In this document: positions 13,601 to 25,600 of the stretch, in pieces
How the letters are laid out: every line of letters begins with the position of its first letter
Numbering within the stretch: the stretch's first letter is position 1
Assembly: GCF_022458985.1 (NCBI RefSeq)
Contig: NC_061785.1
Coordinates: 5,074,204-5,138,203 of the forward strand
DNA length: 64,000 nucleotides
Reading direction: 5' to 3'
Origin: Mugil cephalus
Taxonomy: Eukaryota; Chordata; Actinopteri; Mugiliformes; Mugilidae
Translations under genes and position numbers: made by a program
The notes under the pieces: generated by a model
Told to the model about the DNA's origin: nothing
The model's database searches: none
The model's input: only the letters and a program-made list of their open reading frames with translations

Positions 13601-16600
13601 TACCACCATCTTGAAACCTTAGCAGATAAAAACGTCCATGTCCACAAACTGCTATAAAAACTTAACTGATTAATATTTTTTTCTGCATAAATCTCTTAAA
13701 CCACTTCAGCACTTTACAAAACTACAAACTGAATAATTTTTATAATGATTTGAACGCTTTAAATTCCAGTTTGATCGCTTGAAGTCACTGTTTTTAAGAA
13801 AAAAATAGCTATTTTCCATAAAACTAATGTTAGGAGGCAGGGGCATTATTTTCAAATCAGTCTTGGGTATGAGCAAGATTATCTAACATACTGACTTGAT
13901 TGAATTATTAGTTTTTGTGTAGCGTCAGATTTAAAATTACATTAACACTAAAAATGACAAATCTGATCATATCTCTCATAAATAAAACCCTAATATTACA
14001 CAATGACTGATATTATTATGTCATGGCTGGGAAATTAAAAAAATTGAGTTATAATGGAAGTCAATGGGACATTTCTGTCCACTAAGGTTACAAGAGGGAA
14101 GGATCCTGGTATCTTCAACTTTGATCCACTTCGTTTCCTCTCAGCCGTGGCTCTAAAGTAGTAGTAGTAGTATACCATTTTCTTGTTATTGTCTTCTTGC
14201 ATTCACTAATATCTGTCCGTGCCAATAACATAATCATGTATATGTCCTGATGATACAGAACCTTGCATTCCTTAGTTATTACGTAGCCCAGAATATCCTT
14301 AGTTATAGCACCTACATGATCGTATAATATTTACAGCATTCCAAAAAAATATGTGTATGATCTGCTTCTCTACTTCTCCTCATTTTAATATTCTGCCTTC
14401 ATTTTATTTAGCTGGAGGAGGGACAAGGTGCCGGGTAACCTACGTGAAGGGGTAGACCATGGCCGCCACCGAAGGCTCGTCCCGGGAGCACACGTAGTCG
14501 AAGTCCAGCATGCCCTGCACGGCCCGGGTCTGCATGCCCCACACAATGGCCTTAGTGTTGTTTCTGAAAAGTGTGGTGGCTTTGGCTGAAGGAGAGAAGA
14601 GGCAGAGGGAGAGAGAGAGAAGAGTCAGAGCTGGAAGACAAAATAAAAACCAATCACAGACCATGAGGGGAGGAGAGGAGCTGGGCTCAGGTAAACACCG
14701 GGGATGGAGGTGGGACGAGCACAAAGAGAACTCAGTGACACGGAGGAAGTAGAGAGAATTTAACGCTGCCACAATAAGCAGGATTTTTTACCCATTAACA
14801 ATCATGTAAACTGTTTTTTGCTTTTTTTATGCAAGTTATTTTGTTTACACCATCAAAGCCACACTCTTAGATTAAGATTAACTTACTCACGTTACTTAAA
14901 ATAAAAAAGTCACACAGTCTAAAGTCTCAGATCATTATAAAACACCAGCGACACCCGTGCAGCTGATTCGTCTCTGATAAGACAGTCGACAACTTCTGTC
15001 CCTCAGAAGGGAAGAAAGCTAATGTGTATATATATGTGTAGACGAGGTTTTCAGTGCATTTAGTAAAGTTCCTCTTATTTTATTTTGATGAAGCTTTTGA
15101 AGGTTTGTAAAAGTTGCAGCGCATTCTCAGAGACAGTTCACGACTTAAAATAAACTATACGGTATTTAGCTGTTGATGATGCAGATCTCTACTACTTATT
15201 TAACTAGAAAACTCCACATACCACAGGGGATAAGCAGCAGTGTGTGAGACAAAACAACCTGGGGAATCTGACTAAGCTGAGGCCTGGTGAAAGTGACACT
15301 TCTCTGCAGCAGAGCTGTACGTCTCTGTTACAAGAAAGTGATGCGGCGTCGGTGTGAAATGTACCTTAAATTGGATTAGGACATGTCCGGGGGGGGGGGG
15401 GGGGGGGGGGGGGGTCGTGTTCTGGGATGAAGCTCGTCTTACAGAAGCACATGCACCGATCGGGCATAACATTATGACCACCTTCCTAATACTGTGTAGG
15501 TTTCCCCTCGTGCATTCAGAGCAGTTGTGATTCATTGGAGCCTCTGGGTTTCTGAGGGCGTCATGTGGTGTCTGGGATGTTGTTAATTTGGGCGTTTAGG
15601 TCCTATGGGTTGAGGGCGATAATCCTCTGTGGATCATCCCACAGATACTTGATCAGTTTGGGATCTAGTGATTTTGAAAACCAGGTTATTCATGTTTTTT
15701 TTGAGACTTTCCGTTAAAGTGTGTTAAGCTGCATCCTGCTGAGTGTCACTGCTATGGGGTAGGGGAGGGGGCCTGGTCTGGTCTGGTCTGGTCTGGTCTA
15801 GGTGGGTGCTACATTTCAAAGTAACATCCACATGAATGAATACAAGGTCCAAAAGTTTCCCTGCAGAACATTAAATTGTCATAAAATAGTTTAAATGTTA
15901 TTTACGTCTCCTGTCAATGGTCATAATGTTGTGCCTGATCGGTGCATGATACACTTTCTACCAACAATAATGTCTAAATAAATTCCACTTTAAAATATTC
16001 TCCATGGCCTTTGATATCCCGTAAGACATAGATTTTGTTTTATTCTCATTTTATGTGATTTTATTGTTTTGTCTTATTGCGTAGCTCTTATTTTTTTATT
16101 TATTTATTGGTTCTGTGGTTGTTTTAAAGTGCTTCATAAATAAAGTTGCATTGAATATTCAGCGATGCGAGCGTGAAAGTGAATATGTGCTCAGTCATCT
16201 TCAGATCTAAGATATAAAACAGCATTGTTGAGGGTTAGTAAAGCCACCACAAGCATTTTTGACAAACTGTGGATATAAACCGTTATGAAGAGAGAGTGGA
16301 CAAAAAAACGGGACAAGGCAGGGGGACGGGGGACGGGGGGGCAGAGGATGCAGAGGGCGGGAGGACAGGCTTTTCACACCCTTCCATACCTCCGCTGCAG
16401 CCTGAAGAGGCTTGAACTTCTGTGACCCCACAGGACGGGAACACAAAATGTGACAAAATGAGCAAAAAAAAGAAAAGAGAAAACGACTTATCAGTTTAAT
16501 CACTGGACGCACTTCAATGCACAATCTGTGTGTGCATATAAAAAAAAACAAAAAAATAACACAGCAGAGGAAAGAGCATGCAAAGCTCAGCTGCTACAGA

Positions 16601-19600
16601 GCATGCAGATTTTTTTATTTTTGTACAGTCAACCCTGCACAGCAACACACAAACCAGTGTGAAGATGACAGGTCTTGCATTTATTAGGCTTGACATTATA
16701 ATGTTTAATTTGAGGACCACATCAACCCCCACAATTTACACAGTGCAATAATTCAATCTCATCTAAAAGATTTTAAAGTGCACCCAAAGGATTACTGAAG
16801 AGCTGCTGGAGGGGTCACACTCGTTTCCACTGAGGCTAAAAGGGGGCGGCAGAGGAAAAAAGAGGAGAAAAGGGGGGGGGGGGGGCACACCGGTGTAGAG
16901 ACAGAGAGAGAGGGCAGCCGAGCGCAGTGACAGCACGGCACAACCATCACTTACCTTCACAACCGCCTGTGACCACATTCTTCTGAGGCCACATTATAGA
17001 ATGAAGAGTGTCTTAGAGAAACAAGCATGAAGGAGACGACGTGAGTGGATAGATTGTGCAGCAAAAACAAAAAAAAAAAAAAATAGAGAAAAATAAGAAG
17101 AAAGGAGGAGAATTGGAAAGAAAAATGTATGTGAATGCATAATCGTAGTGACAGCGGCATTTGAGGGGAAGGGAGGTAGAAATACAAGAAGCGAGGATGG
17201 GAGAAATGAAAAAAGCAGATGTGCATGAGTAAATATGGAGGAGACCAGTGGCTCTCAACCTTTTTTTGGGGTCCTGGATGTTCGGCGTAATCAGCTTAGC
17301 TTAATTTCAAGTGCTAGCCTGAACGTGCACGTTAACAGCTTCCTGCAGATGTTTCACAATAAGAGCCTCATTAGGAAATGAATGGTGCATGCCCACTGAA
17401 ATTTGAGATGGATGCAGATTGTGTTAAGTTTGTATTAACTGTGTCATGCAGTAACTTTGAATAATGCAACCCTCTGTAGTTTATGTAGATAAATTTGAGT
17501 AAAATAATCCCTTTTCTATAAATGTCATATGATTGTTTTTCTTTTTTTTAAAAGAATTTTATTTTCACAAACCCCTTGCAATTACACCACAGACCACTAG
17601 AGGTCCCACGGTTGAGAATCACTGGCCTAGACGATGAGAAGCAAACCAGACGTGTCCCTGTGTTTATTACCTGCTGGGAGTCCTGCTTTACACTTTTTGG
17701 CCGGAGTGACATCATTAGACGTCTTGTTTTCTGAGAATGAAGCCGTTCGTGTCGTGGCTGGAGTCTAGAGTATAGAACAAAACAATAAATCAATAATAAA
17801 TCACTTTTAATCAAAAGCCATGGCTCAAATTTACCTAAATTTAAGTTTTGAGATAATCTGTTGACATGGTATAACTGGTGTTTTTCTTTTCAAATAGATG
17901 ATGATGATGATAAAAAGGACTGGTATGCTCCCAGCCTACATGAAAAGACGACTACACAATAGAACTACTTAAACAAAGTCCAAAGTTCAAACCTTTCAAA
18001 GCTTAAACCGTGTTTAAATACGCAAGAATGAATCTTATCACGGGCCTGTTTTGGTTCATAAACATGTATATAATGTGACTCCATTATGCATCATCAGTTA
18101 ATTTTAAAACCAGATACACACGACAACATAACGACAAACAATATGTCGTTTTATTTGAGGGAGTGGTTAAAGAACCTCCAATATTTACCCAACATGTCAT
18201 GACCAATACCTTAGCGCTGCTGCTGGCGTTGAGGAGGAAGTTGGCCGTGTGCGCGTCCATCGGGGGCTGGTTAGGGATCGGCCGGTGGCCCAGAGCCATC
18301 CCAACAATGGCCGTCATGTGGGTCTCGGTTCCAAACACGTGAATGGGTATACCCGTGGTCTTCCCTACAGAGAAGAAGAAAAAAAATAAAACACTTGAAA
18401 TAGCTCTTTTTTATTTTTTATATTTGCAACCAAATATGTTCACACAAAATCTGATGCATTTGTGGTTCACCCACCTACTTCCCCCATCACCCTCAGCCCC
18501 TCCTGGTAGTTGGGGCCTCCACGTCGGACAAAGATGGTGACTTCGTGTTCCTTCAGAGGACCTTGGTAATCTTTGATGGCCCTGACAATGCCCTGAGAGA
18601 GGAAAACAGAAAGCTCAGCTACGTGGTGCACAAAGAAGAAGAGTAGTAGCAGCAGAGCAGTAGGTAAAATAAAACATTTGTTTTATTGAGATGCATTACT
18701 TTAGTCTAATCTTTATTGCCCTTTATTGTTGTCTACTGTGTCTGTGTTGTGTATAATTTCAGAAAGTTGTCTCAACATAGCACAACAAGGCACATACACC
18801 GATCAGCCACAACATTATGACCACCAACAGTTAATAACATTTAAAACCATCTTGTGACATTTCAGAGTTCTGCAGGGAAACTTGTGCACCTGGTATTCAT
18901 TCATGTGGATGTTACTTAGACATGTAGCACCCACCTAGACCAGACCAGACCAGACCGCCCCCCCCCCCCACCAACCCATAGCAATGACACTCCTTGAATG
19001 CTGCAGCCATTCCTCCCATACCACTTCCTGAATCTGGTCCTTGTCCCAGTTTACATGCAACGGAGAAAATAGAATAACTGACGGGAACATGTCTTCCTCC
19101 TCCGCACTAGGTGGCGATATGTGTCTTTTCAGTGGGTTAATACGAGCTATTATGTCACATAATGAACAACATATAATAAACAACAAGGTGGGTAATAATT
19201 CACCTTTTTCAATCTTGTACGTAATGTGTGCGCTACTTATGATGCAGATAACATGGTGCCATCTCTCAGGTGGATCTTCTACCAGCTCTGTTTATCTTCT
19301 TCTTCTGCGACTGGCTTTCTCGGATGTTTTTGTTCTGGGGTCATACGCCAGTGCAGCGGTATACATCCCAGGAAAAAACGATTTCTCATCGCATTGTCTG
19401 GGTTTCTTAATAAGATAAGGAGGACGTGTTTACATGCACCTGAGTTGTCCAGTTAAAGTCGGATTAAGGCAATAATTCGTTTTTTTTTCACGTGCATGTA
19501 AATGTACCTACAGGCACACACACACAAAAACAATAGACGAACAACCCCCACTAACAACATCCTGTTTCCAGACACCACAGGACACCCTCAGAGGGCCCAC

Positions 19601-22600
19601 ATCTCTGACGAGTCACGACTGTTTTTGGAGACCTACACAATATTAGGAAGGTGGTCATAATGTTATGCCTGATCAGTGTAGCCGCGTGCCAAAGAACCAC
19701 TAGGGCAGAGGAACACGAGCAGCTCGTGTTTCTGATTTACCTTCAGGTGCTGAATGTCACAGTTCAAACTAATCTGGACTCATGAGTAGATCAGATGTAT
19801 TTAATATAAGATGCATCTATATGACTGGTCATGATCTGACTCTGAAACCCTGTGATAACAAATGGAGTTTAACAGTTTACTTCGCATTGTGTAGGAGACA
19901 AACATCTCAGCGTGTTTCACCTTGAATGTTGCTGCTACATTGGTGAAGTTAGCAATGCTTCCTCCGATGATCAACACTTTCCCTGTGGGATAAAGAGACA
20001 CGTGTACATGTAACACAGTGTTTATTCATAGAAGAAGCCTATCGTTCGTAATGTGCACATATTAAACTGGATAGAAAACCCTGCAGAGGAAGGATCCAAC
20101 TATCACACTCTTTAGAAACTTCCTCCAGTTGGTGCTTCCTCATTAACCGGCTTCTTTGATCCTGTTAAGCTGCCAAGAATTTTTGCGTGCGCCCACCTTG
20201 AGGATGTTTTTCACGCGTCATGAGCGAGAGGATGGTCTTTGCGTAGTCGTAGGTCTGCTGCTCGCTGGGGGCGCCCGAGTACTCGCCGTAATTGGCCAGC
20301 TCATCCACTCCACCCAGGTCACAGATGGTGTCGCTGGAGAAAAACAACAAGATCAACACAAAAATATAAATTATCTTATTTTATTACTAGTTTTATGAAG
20401 AGCTGCTGCTGCTATCAACTCTAGCATCTCATACAAACCCTATAAATAAATAAAAAGTCTACCTGTAGACGACTGAAGCACCTCCTCCGGCCACCATGGT
20501 CCAGATTCTGCCTCGGGGGTTCAGCAGAGTGAGCTTCAGACTGGCACCGCTCTTTGCATCCAGATCTGCGATGTAGGCCTCCTGCAAGTGGGAAAAAACA
20601 TATCGTTAAGTCTTGACAAATGTCTTTTAAAGCCACATTACAAGTGTCGTTTTAATGCTAAAGCTACAACTGTGACATAAGAAAACAATACACACATATA
20701 TGTAGTTTAATGTTAACCTCCTGAGACCCGGTGTCCTCATACGGGGATTTTAGATTTTCTTCATTTAGACCTGTTGTCCTAACAAAGACACACTATTTTC
20801 TGCCATGTACTGGTAGGCAAGAGTCAATACACTTGGTTATTTATGCTTATTAAGTTTTCTAGTTTGATATGACATGAAAAGTTTCCCATTCTTTAAGCAT
20901 CGACACCATCCTTAACTCTAATATTTGGGACGTGATAATGACAATTATAATATTATGTATAATATAATGTATTATAAGTACATTAAATCATACATGACAT
21001 ACAAATTAAATTATAATAAGTTTAATATATGCATATAAAATAAGTGCCTCTCTACACATTTAACCAATAGTGGTGGGACCAGTGCGGAGAAAACCACCAA
21101 ACCAGTGTAAGAATGATGCCCAAGGTGCGAGATGCTAATGCTCCTATACAAGCACCCAGGGGAATTATTCTCTGTGACGAAAGTTTTCCATTCTTTAAGC
21201 ATCTGCACGGTTTCAAAAGTACCAGTTTGGCAGCAGGATCAGATAAAACCCTAACGATATCCATCCCTAGTCATGAATATAAGTTTATATATAAGTTTGC
21301 GTTCGATCGCTAAAAGAAACTGAACTTAAATTCGAAACATATCCCTCCTTGTTGAGCATGTGCACCTTCAAGAACTCACCTCTGGATATGCTTCTCGGCC
21401 AAAGGGTGGCGGAAACTCCACATCGCCCCATTTGGCCTTGCAGATATAATCTGCAGTGGCGTCAATCTTGGCTGCCATGTCGAGGACGTACACTCCCTCT
21501 TGTGTGACAACTGGTTGAGATAAGAAAAATTAAATGATTTCCATGAGTGAATACGTTACATAGCTTCTAAGCAGTAATCAGGTGAATATCTGATGCTTCT
21601 GTTAGCAAAACACAAACTGTGATATGATGAGGTTTACCGATGGGGTTGATCTCAAGGTAGGTGAAGTAGAGTTCCTCGTATAAGTTGAAGAGCCCCACTA
21701 TAAAACTGGCCAGGACTCTTTAAGAACAGAAAAAAAAAGGTGTGAGATTTAAAATCTTTGCACAATAAGTGACTAGAACTCGTACTAGAATATAACTTAA
21801 TTAAACAGAAGCAGAGTTAACCAGCGGTTCCTTTCTGCAACAGACTTGTGTTCTGCAGTAAAAAGCAAAGGAACAAACTTTACTTCGTGTGTGCAAGGTC
21901 GGGAGTCAAAAACAAACCGAGTTATTCTGTTCAAACGGGAGGTCGCCGTGTTCTCAGAATACACTAGTGAAATCTAAATATGTTGGGAGAGGGGGGGGAC
22001 AAAATAAACTCAAGGTCACAGCAACGATAGGACGTGAGAACTGCAGTGAAGACGCAGAGTCTGTCTGGGTAAAATGGCAAAGAATGAAAGAGGAAAAAAC
22101 ATGAACGACGAAAGGTAAATAGATAAATACACCGTTCAGGCATAACATTATGACCACCCTACTAATACTGTGGAGGTGTTTGGTTCTATGTGTTGAGGGG
22201 AGGGGCCTTCATGTTTTTTTTAGTTGTTCTTAAATCATTTTTTTGTGCGTGTTTGTAGGTATGTTTAGATGCACATGAAAAAAGTGGATTATTGTCTAAG
22301 TCTGACTTTAACTGGACAACTTAAGTGCATGTAAACACGTCACTCCAACTAAAATCTAGATTCTTATCCGATTAAGGCGTCCAGATTATCCCACTGGAAA
22401 GTGATTTTCTCCAGCATGTATACGCCTTAATCAGACTTTAACAAGACAAGGCGCGTGTGCGCATGCTCCACAACCGTTACACTTGTATACGGGTCCGGAA
22501 CAAAAACAACCAAGACAGTCAGTCGCATGAGAAGAAGGTAAACTTAGCCGGTTGCACTTAGTGGAGGGGCCTTTGAGGGGAGGGGCCTCTAAGGTGGATC

Positions 22601-25600
22601 ATCCCACAGATACTTGATCAGTTTGGGATCTAGAGAATTTGGAGGCCAGGTCAACACCTCGTTCTGTTCTCCATGTTTTTTTTGAGTCGTTCCTAAAGTG
22701 TTTTTGTGTGTCTGCTGTAAGCCAGTGTCATTGCTATGGTGTGGGGGGTGGTCTGGTCTAGGTGGGTGGTACATGTCTAAATAACATCCACATGAATGAA
22801 TACCAGGTCCAAAAGTTTCCCAGCAGAACATTAAATTGTCACAAGATGGTTTAAATGTTATTCAGTTCTCCTGTCAGTGGTCATAATGTTGTGGCTGATC
22901 GGTGTATTTACTCCATAGAAAAAAAAAAAAAAAACACGCGTCCGTACTCTTTCTTGTCGTCAGGAACGTGCGTGAGGAGCTGCTCCGTGACCTGCTCCGC
23001 GCTGAGCTTCTCGTCCACCGCAACCATCAGCCTCTGGGCCTTGGCGTCCACGTCGCCCACCTCCACTCCGCCCTCGTGGTGGAAGAGGACGTGGTCGCCC
23101 TCACGCGTGGCATAGATACACACATAAAACTCTTCCTCCTGGGTGCACAAGGACGCACAAACATGCAGGTTTTTTACTTGCAAACAGCGTGTAACAGAGC
23201 ACATTCTGCAGAACCACCTGCTAGTTTGTTCAAAAATGCTTGTTTCCTTGGTTAAAGTCGCACTATGTTAATCCTTAAGACTGTATCTGTCATTCAAAGC
23301 CACAGGAACAACCGTGACTTGGCTTTAAAATAACCAACAGGATGTGGAATGACGAAACACAAGAAGCTGGCGTACGCTACCTGTGAGTGTGGGACGAACG
23401 GCTCAATGAGGAAGTTCTTCAGCACGCCTTTCGCCTTTCCAACCTGTTCAAGACAAACACTGCGTCACAAGCTGCCATGTTGGTTTAACCTTGAAAAGCT
23501 CTAAACAGTTTCATTTTCCCTCCACACTGGAAAAAGTAAACACATTTTTTCGTTGGGTAGAGTGAGTGGCATGATGCATGAGATTTATACACAAAGAAAC
23601 AAACAAACAGAAACACATGGTGTGGTTTATTGCGTTGGAAGTGCGACATCTGCCCGTGTGAAGTGCACACCCGTGTGAATGTATGCGGGACCAGAATAGA
23701 CCAACCTCTGACCTGGCAGATCTAAACATAAACCCACGGCCTCCAGCACTAAACAGCCTCTGAACTGAACAGATCCATACGTTGGAAACTAATGGAGCTG
23801 CCACTCTCTTCATACGCTTAGTGACATAATACACAAACACACACACGTAACTTTTGTTATCTTCAGTTATGTTTGTTATGTATGTGATTCTTCATAAAGT
23901 CGCCAAGCTGATGTGATGAAAGCAGGAAAAACAGGAAGGACTTGAGCAACTTGAAACAAAGGACTAATTGTGATGGTTTGACGAACAGGTTGGAACATCT
24001 TCAAAACTGCAAAAAAATGGTTTCAAGGAAAAGTTTGAGGAACACAACAACGAGTTAAATGTGTGTTGACTAAAGGCTCATAATAACCTATGCACCACTA
24101 CAAACCATTTATACTTGTCTGTCTTGCTCTGTAACAACACCACCCAAACACTAGGTGGCGACGTGTCACCTTTTTTCCCCCCAACTCGGGTTTACTTATC
24201 TTTCTACTTCCTCCTTCACCTTCAACAATGAAACGTTTGCTGAAAACATCTTGCTGAACTCGTCCAAACGCTTGTTTCTCCGAACTTCCTCAGTTCCTCA
24301 CTTTCCTCGACGTAGAGGCTTAACCGAAACTTAAAGCCACGAGATGCTCCCGCCCCTTGATTAACGCAACTAACGCACACTTTGCCTTGTTTGCTCAATT
24401 AAAATCTGAGACAGACGGGTCTGGCAGTTAAACACTCGGTTCATTTACTTTTTTGAATTTGCCTTAAAGTGTCGGATTCGAACCAATATCGGGAGACTAC
24501 ACTCTTGTTTCATCTTTATTGGTCCAAAACCACCAATTAGAAAAATTGTGGAGATGGAGAAGCAGGCGGAAATGCTAAAGCAGAAACATGCTACTACCAA
24601 GTGGACCAATCACAGCTCTTGTGTTCTGCATCTATAATCCTTTGTAGCTCATCGTAGTGGTGAAGCAACAGTATATGTTGCCCTAGCAACAACCCTGGAG
24701 TCCACCACTGTTTGTTGCTGTTACGAGACGACGGAGGCTGTAGGATCATGACGGTCGACAGAAACATGCAAGACTCACGCGGTTTCACCCAAAAGTCGTA
24801 TACGTGTACACGTGACCAGGGTCTGCGCTGTTCCCGTTGCTATGGCGTCAAAATGGCCGAAACCACTTATTAGCCTCCAAAGTCCTTAGATCTCAATCCA
24901 GTCAAGGATCCAATGCACGGAGGCCAAACCTCGCAACATGCTAACATCTCAGTGCCAGATACTACACCTACTACACCTTCAGAGGTCTGGACAATAGTAG
25001 GTCATAATGTTATGGCAGTCAACCTGCAGTTAGGTCCCAGATTTTCATTACGAGGGGAAAAAGTTGTATCTCACAGATTCCAAAGCCAAGAGAAGCTGGT
25101 ACAGTATAATGGATTCAGACACAGATAAGGTCACAGATAAGCCTGCGAGCATGAAAAAAAAAAACTTTTTCACTTTTTGTTGGTCAATAAACGCGTCTCA
25201 GTGCATAATTCTGGTTTATAACAAGCATATAACCAGCGTTTGTCATGAGAACCTCCTTGTTTCTCAGAGGAATGTGCGGTATTTCCATGCCAGATAAAGC
25301 TCCACGAGTCGTGATAGTGGGTCTCATATTTTATTCCTCCAAAACGTAAAGCTGGGTTTGTCTTTGGTGAACTCACAGTGGTCTCTGTCATGAGTCGCGC
25401 TTTCAGCCACTCCTGGACGCCTTGCAGGTCCAGGTCGATCCCCACCAGGCCCAGCTTCCCGCGCCTCTTGATCAGCTGATCCGGCTTCACCACCAGCCGC
25501 TACAGAAAAAAAAAAAAAAAGAGGAGGAAGAAATATTGTATAAATTACAAAATAAAAGACAGGATCTAGTCAAGACATGTCCACAAACTCTGCATCCAAA

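Noticed and set aside
15777..15797. Short tandem TCTGG units considered as a CRISPR-like or regulatory array
   Set aside because: The units recur only inside Tc1-like copies and are simple slippage repeats without spacers.
22589..22831. 80-codon frame as a host gene
   Set aside because: Matches Tc1 transposase fragments and lies between the element's terminal repeats.
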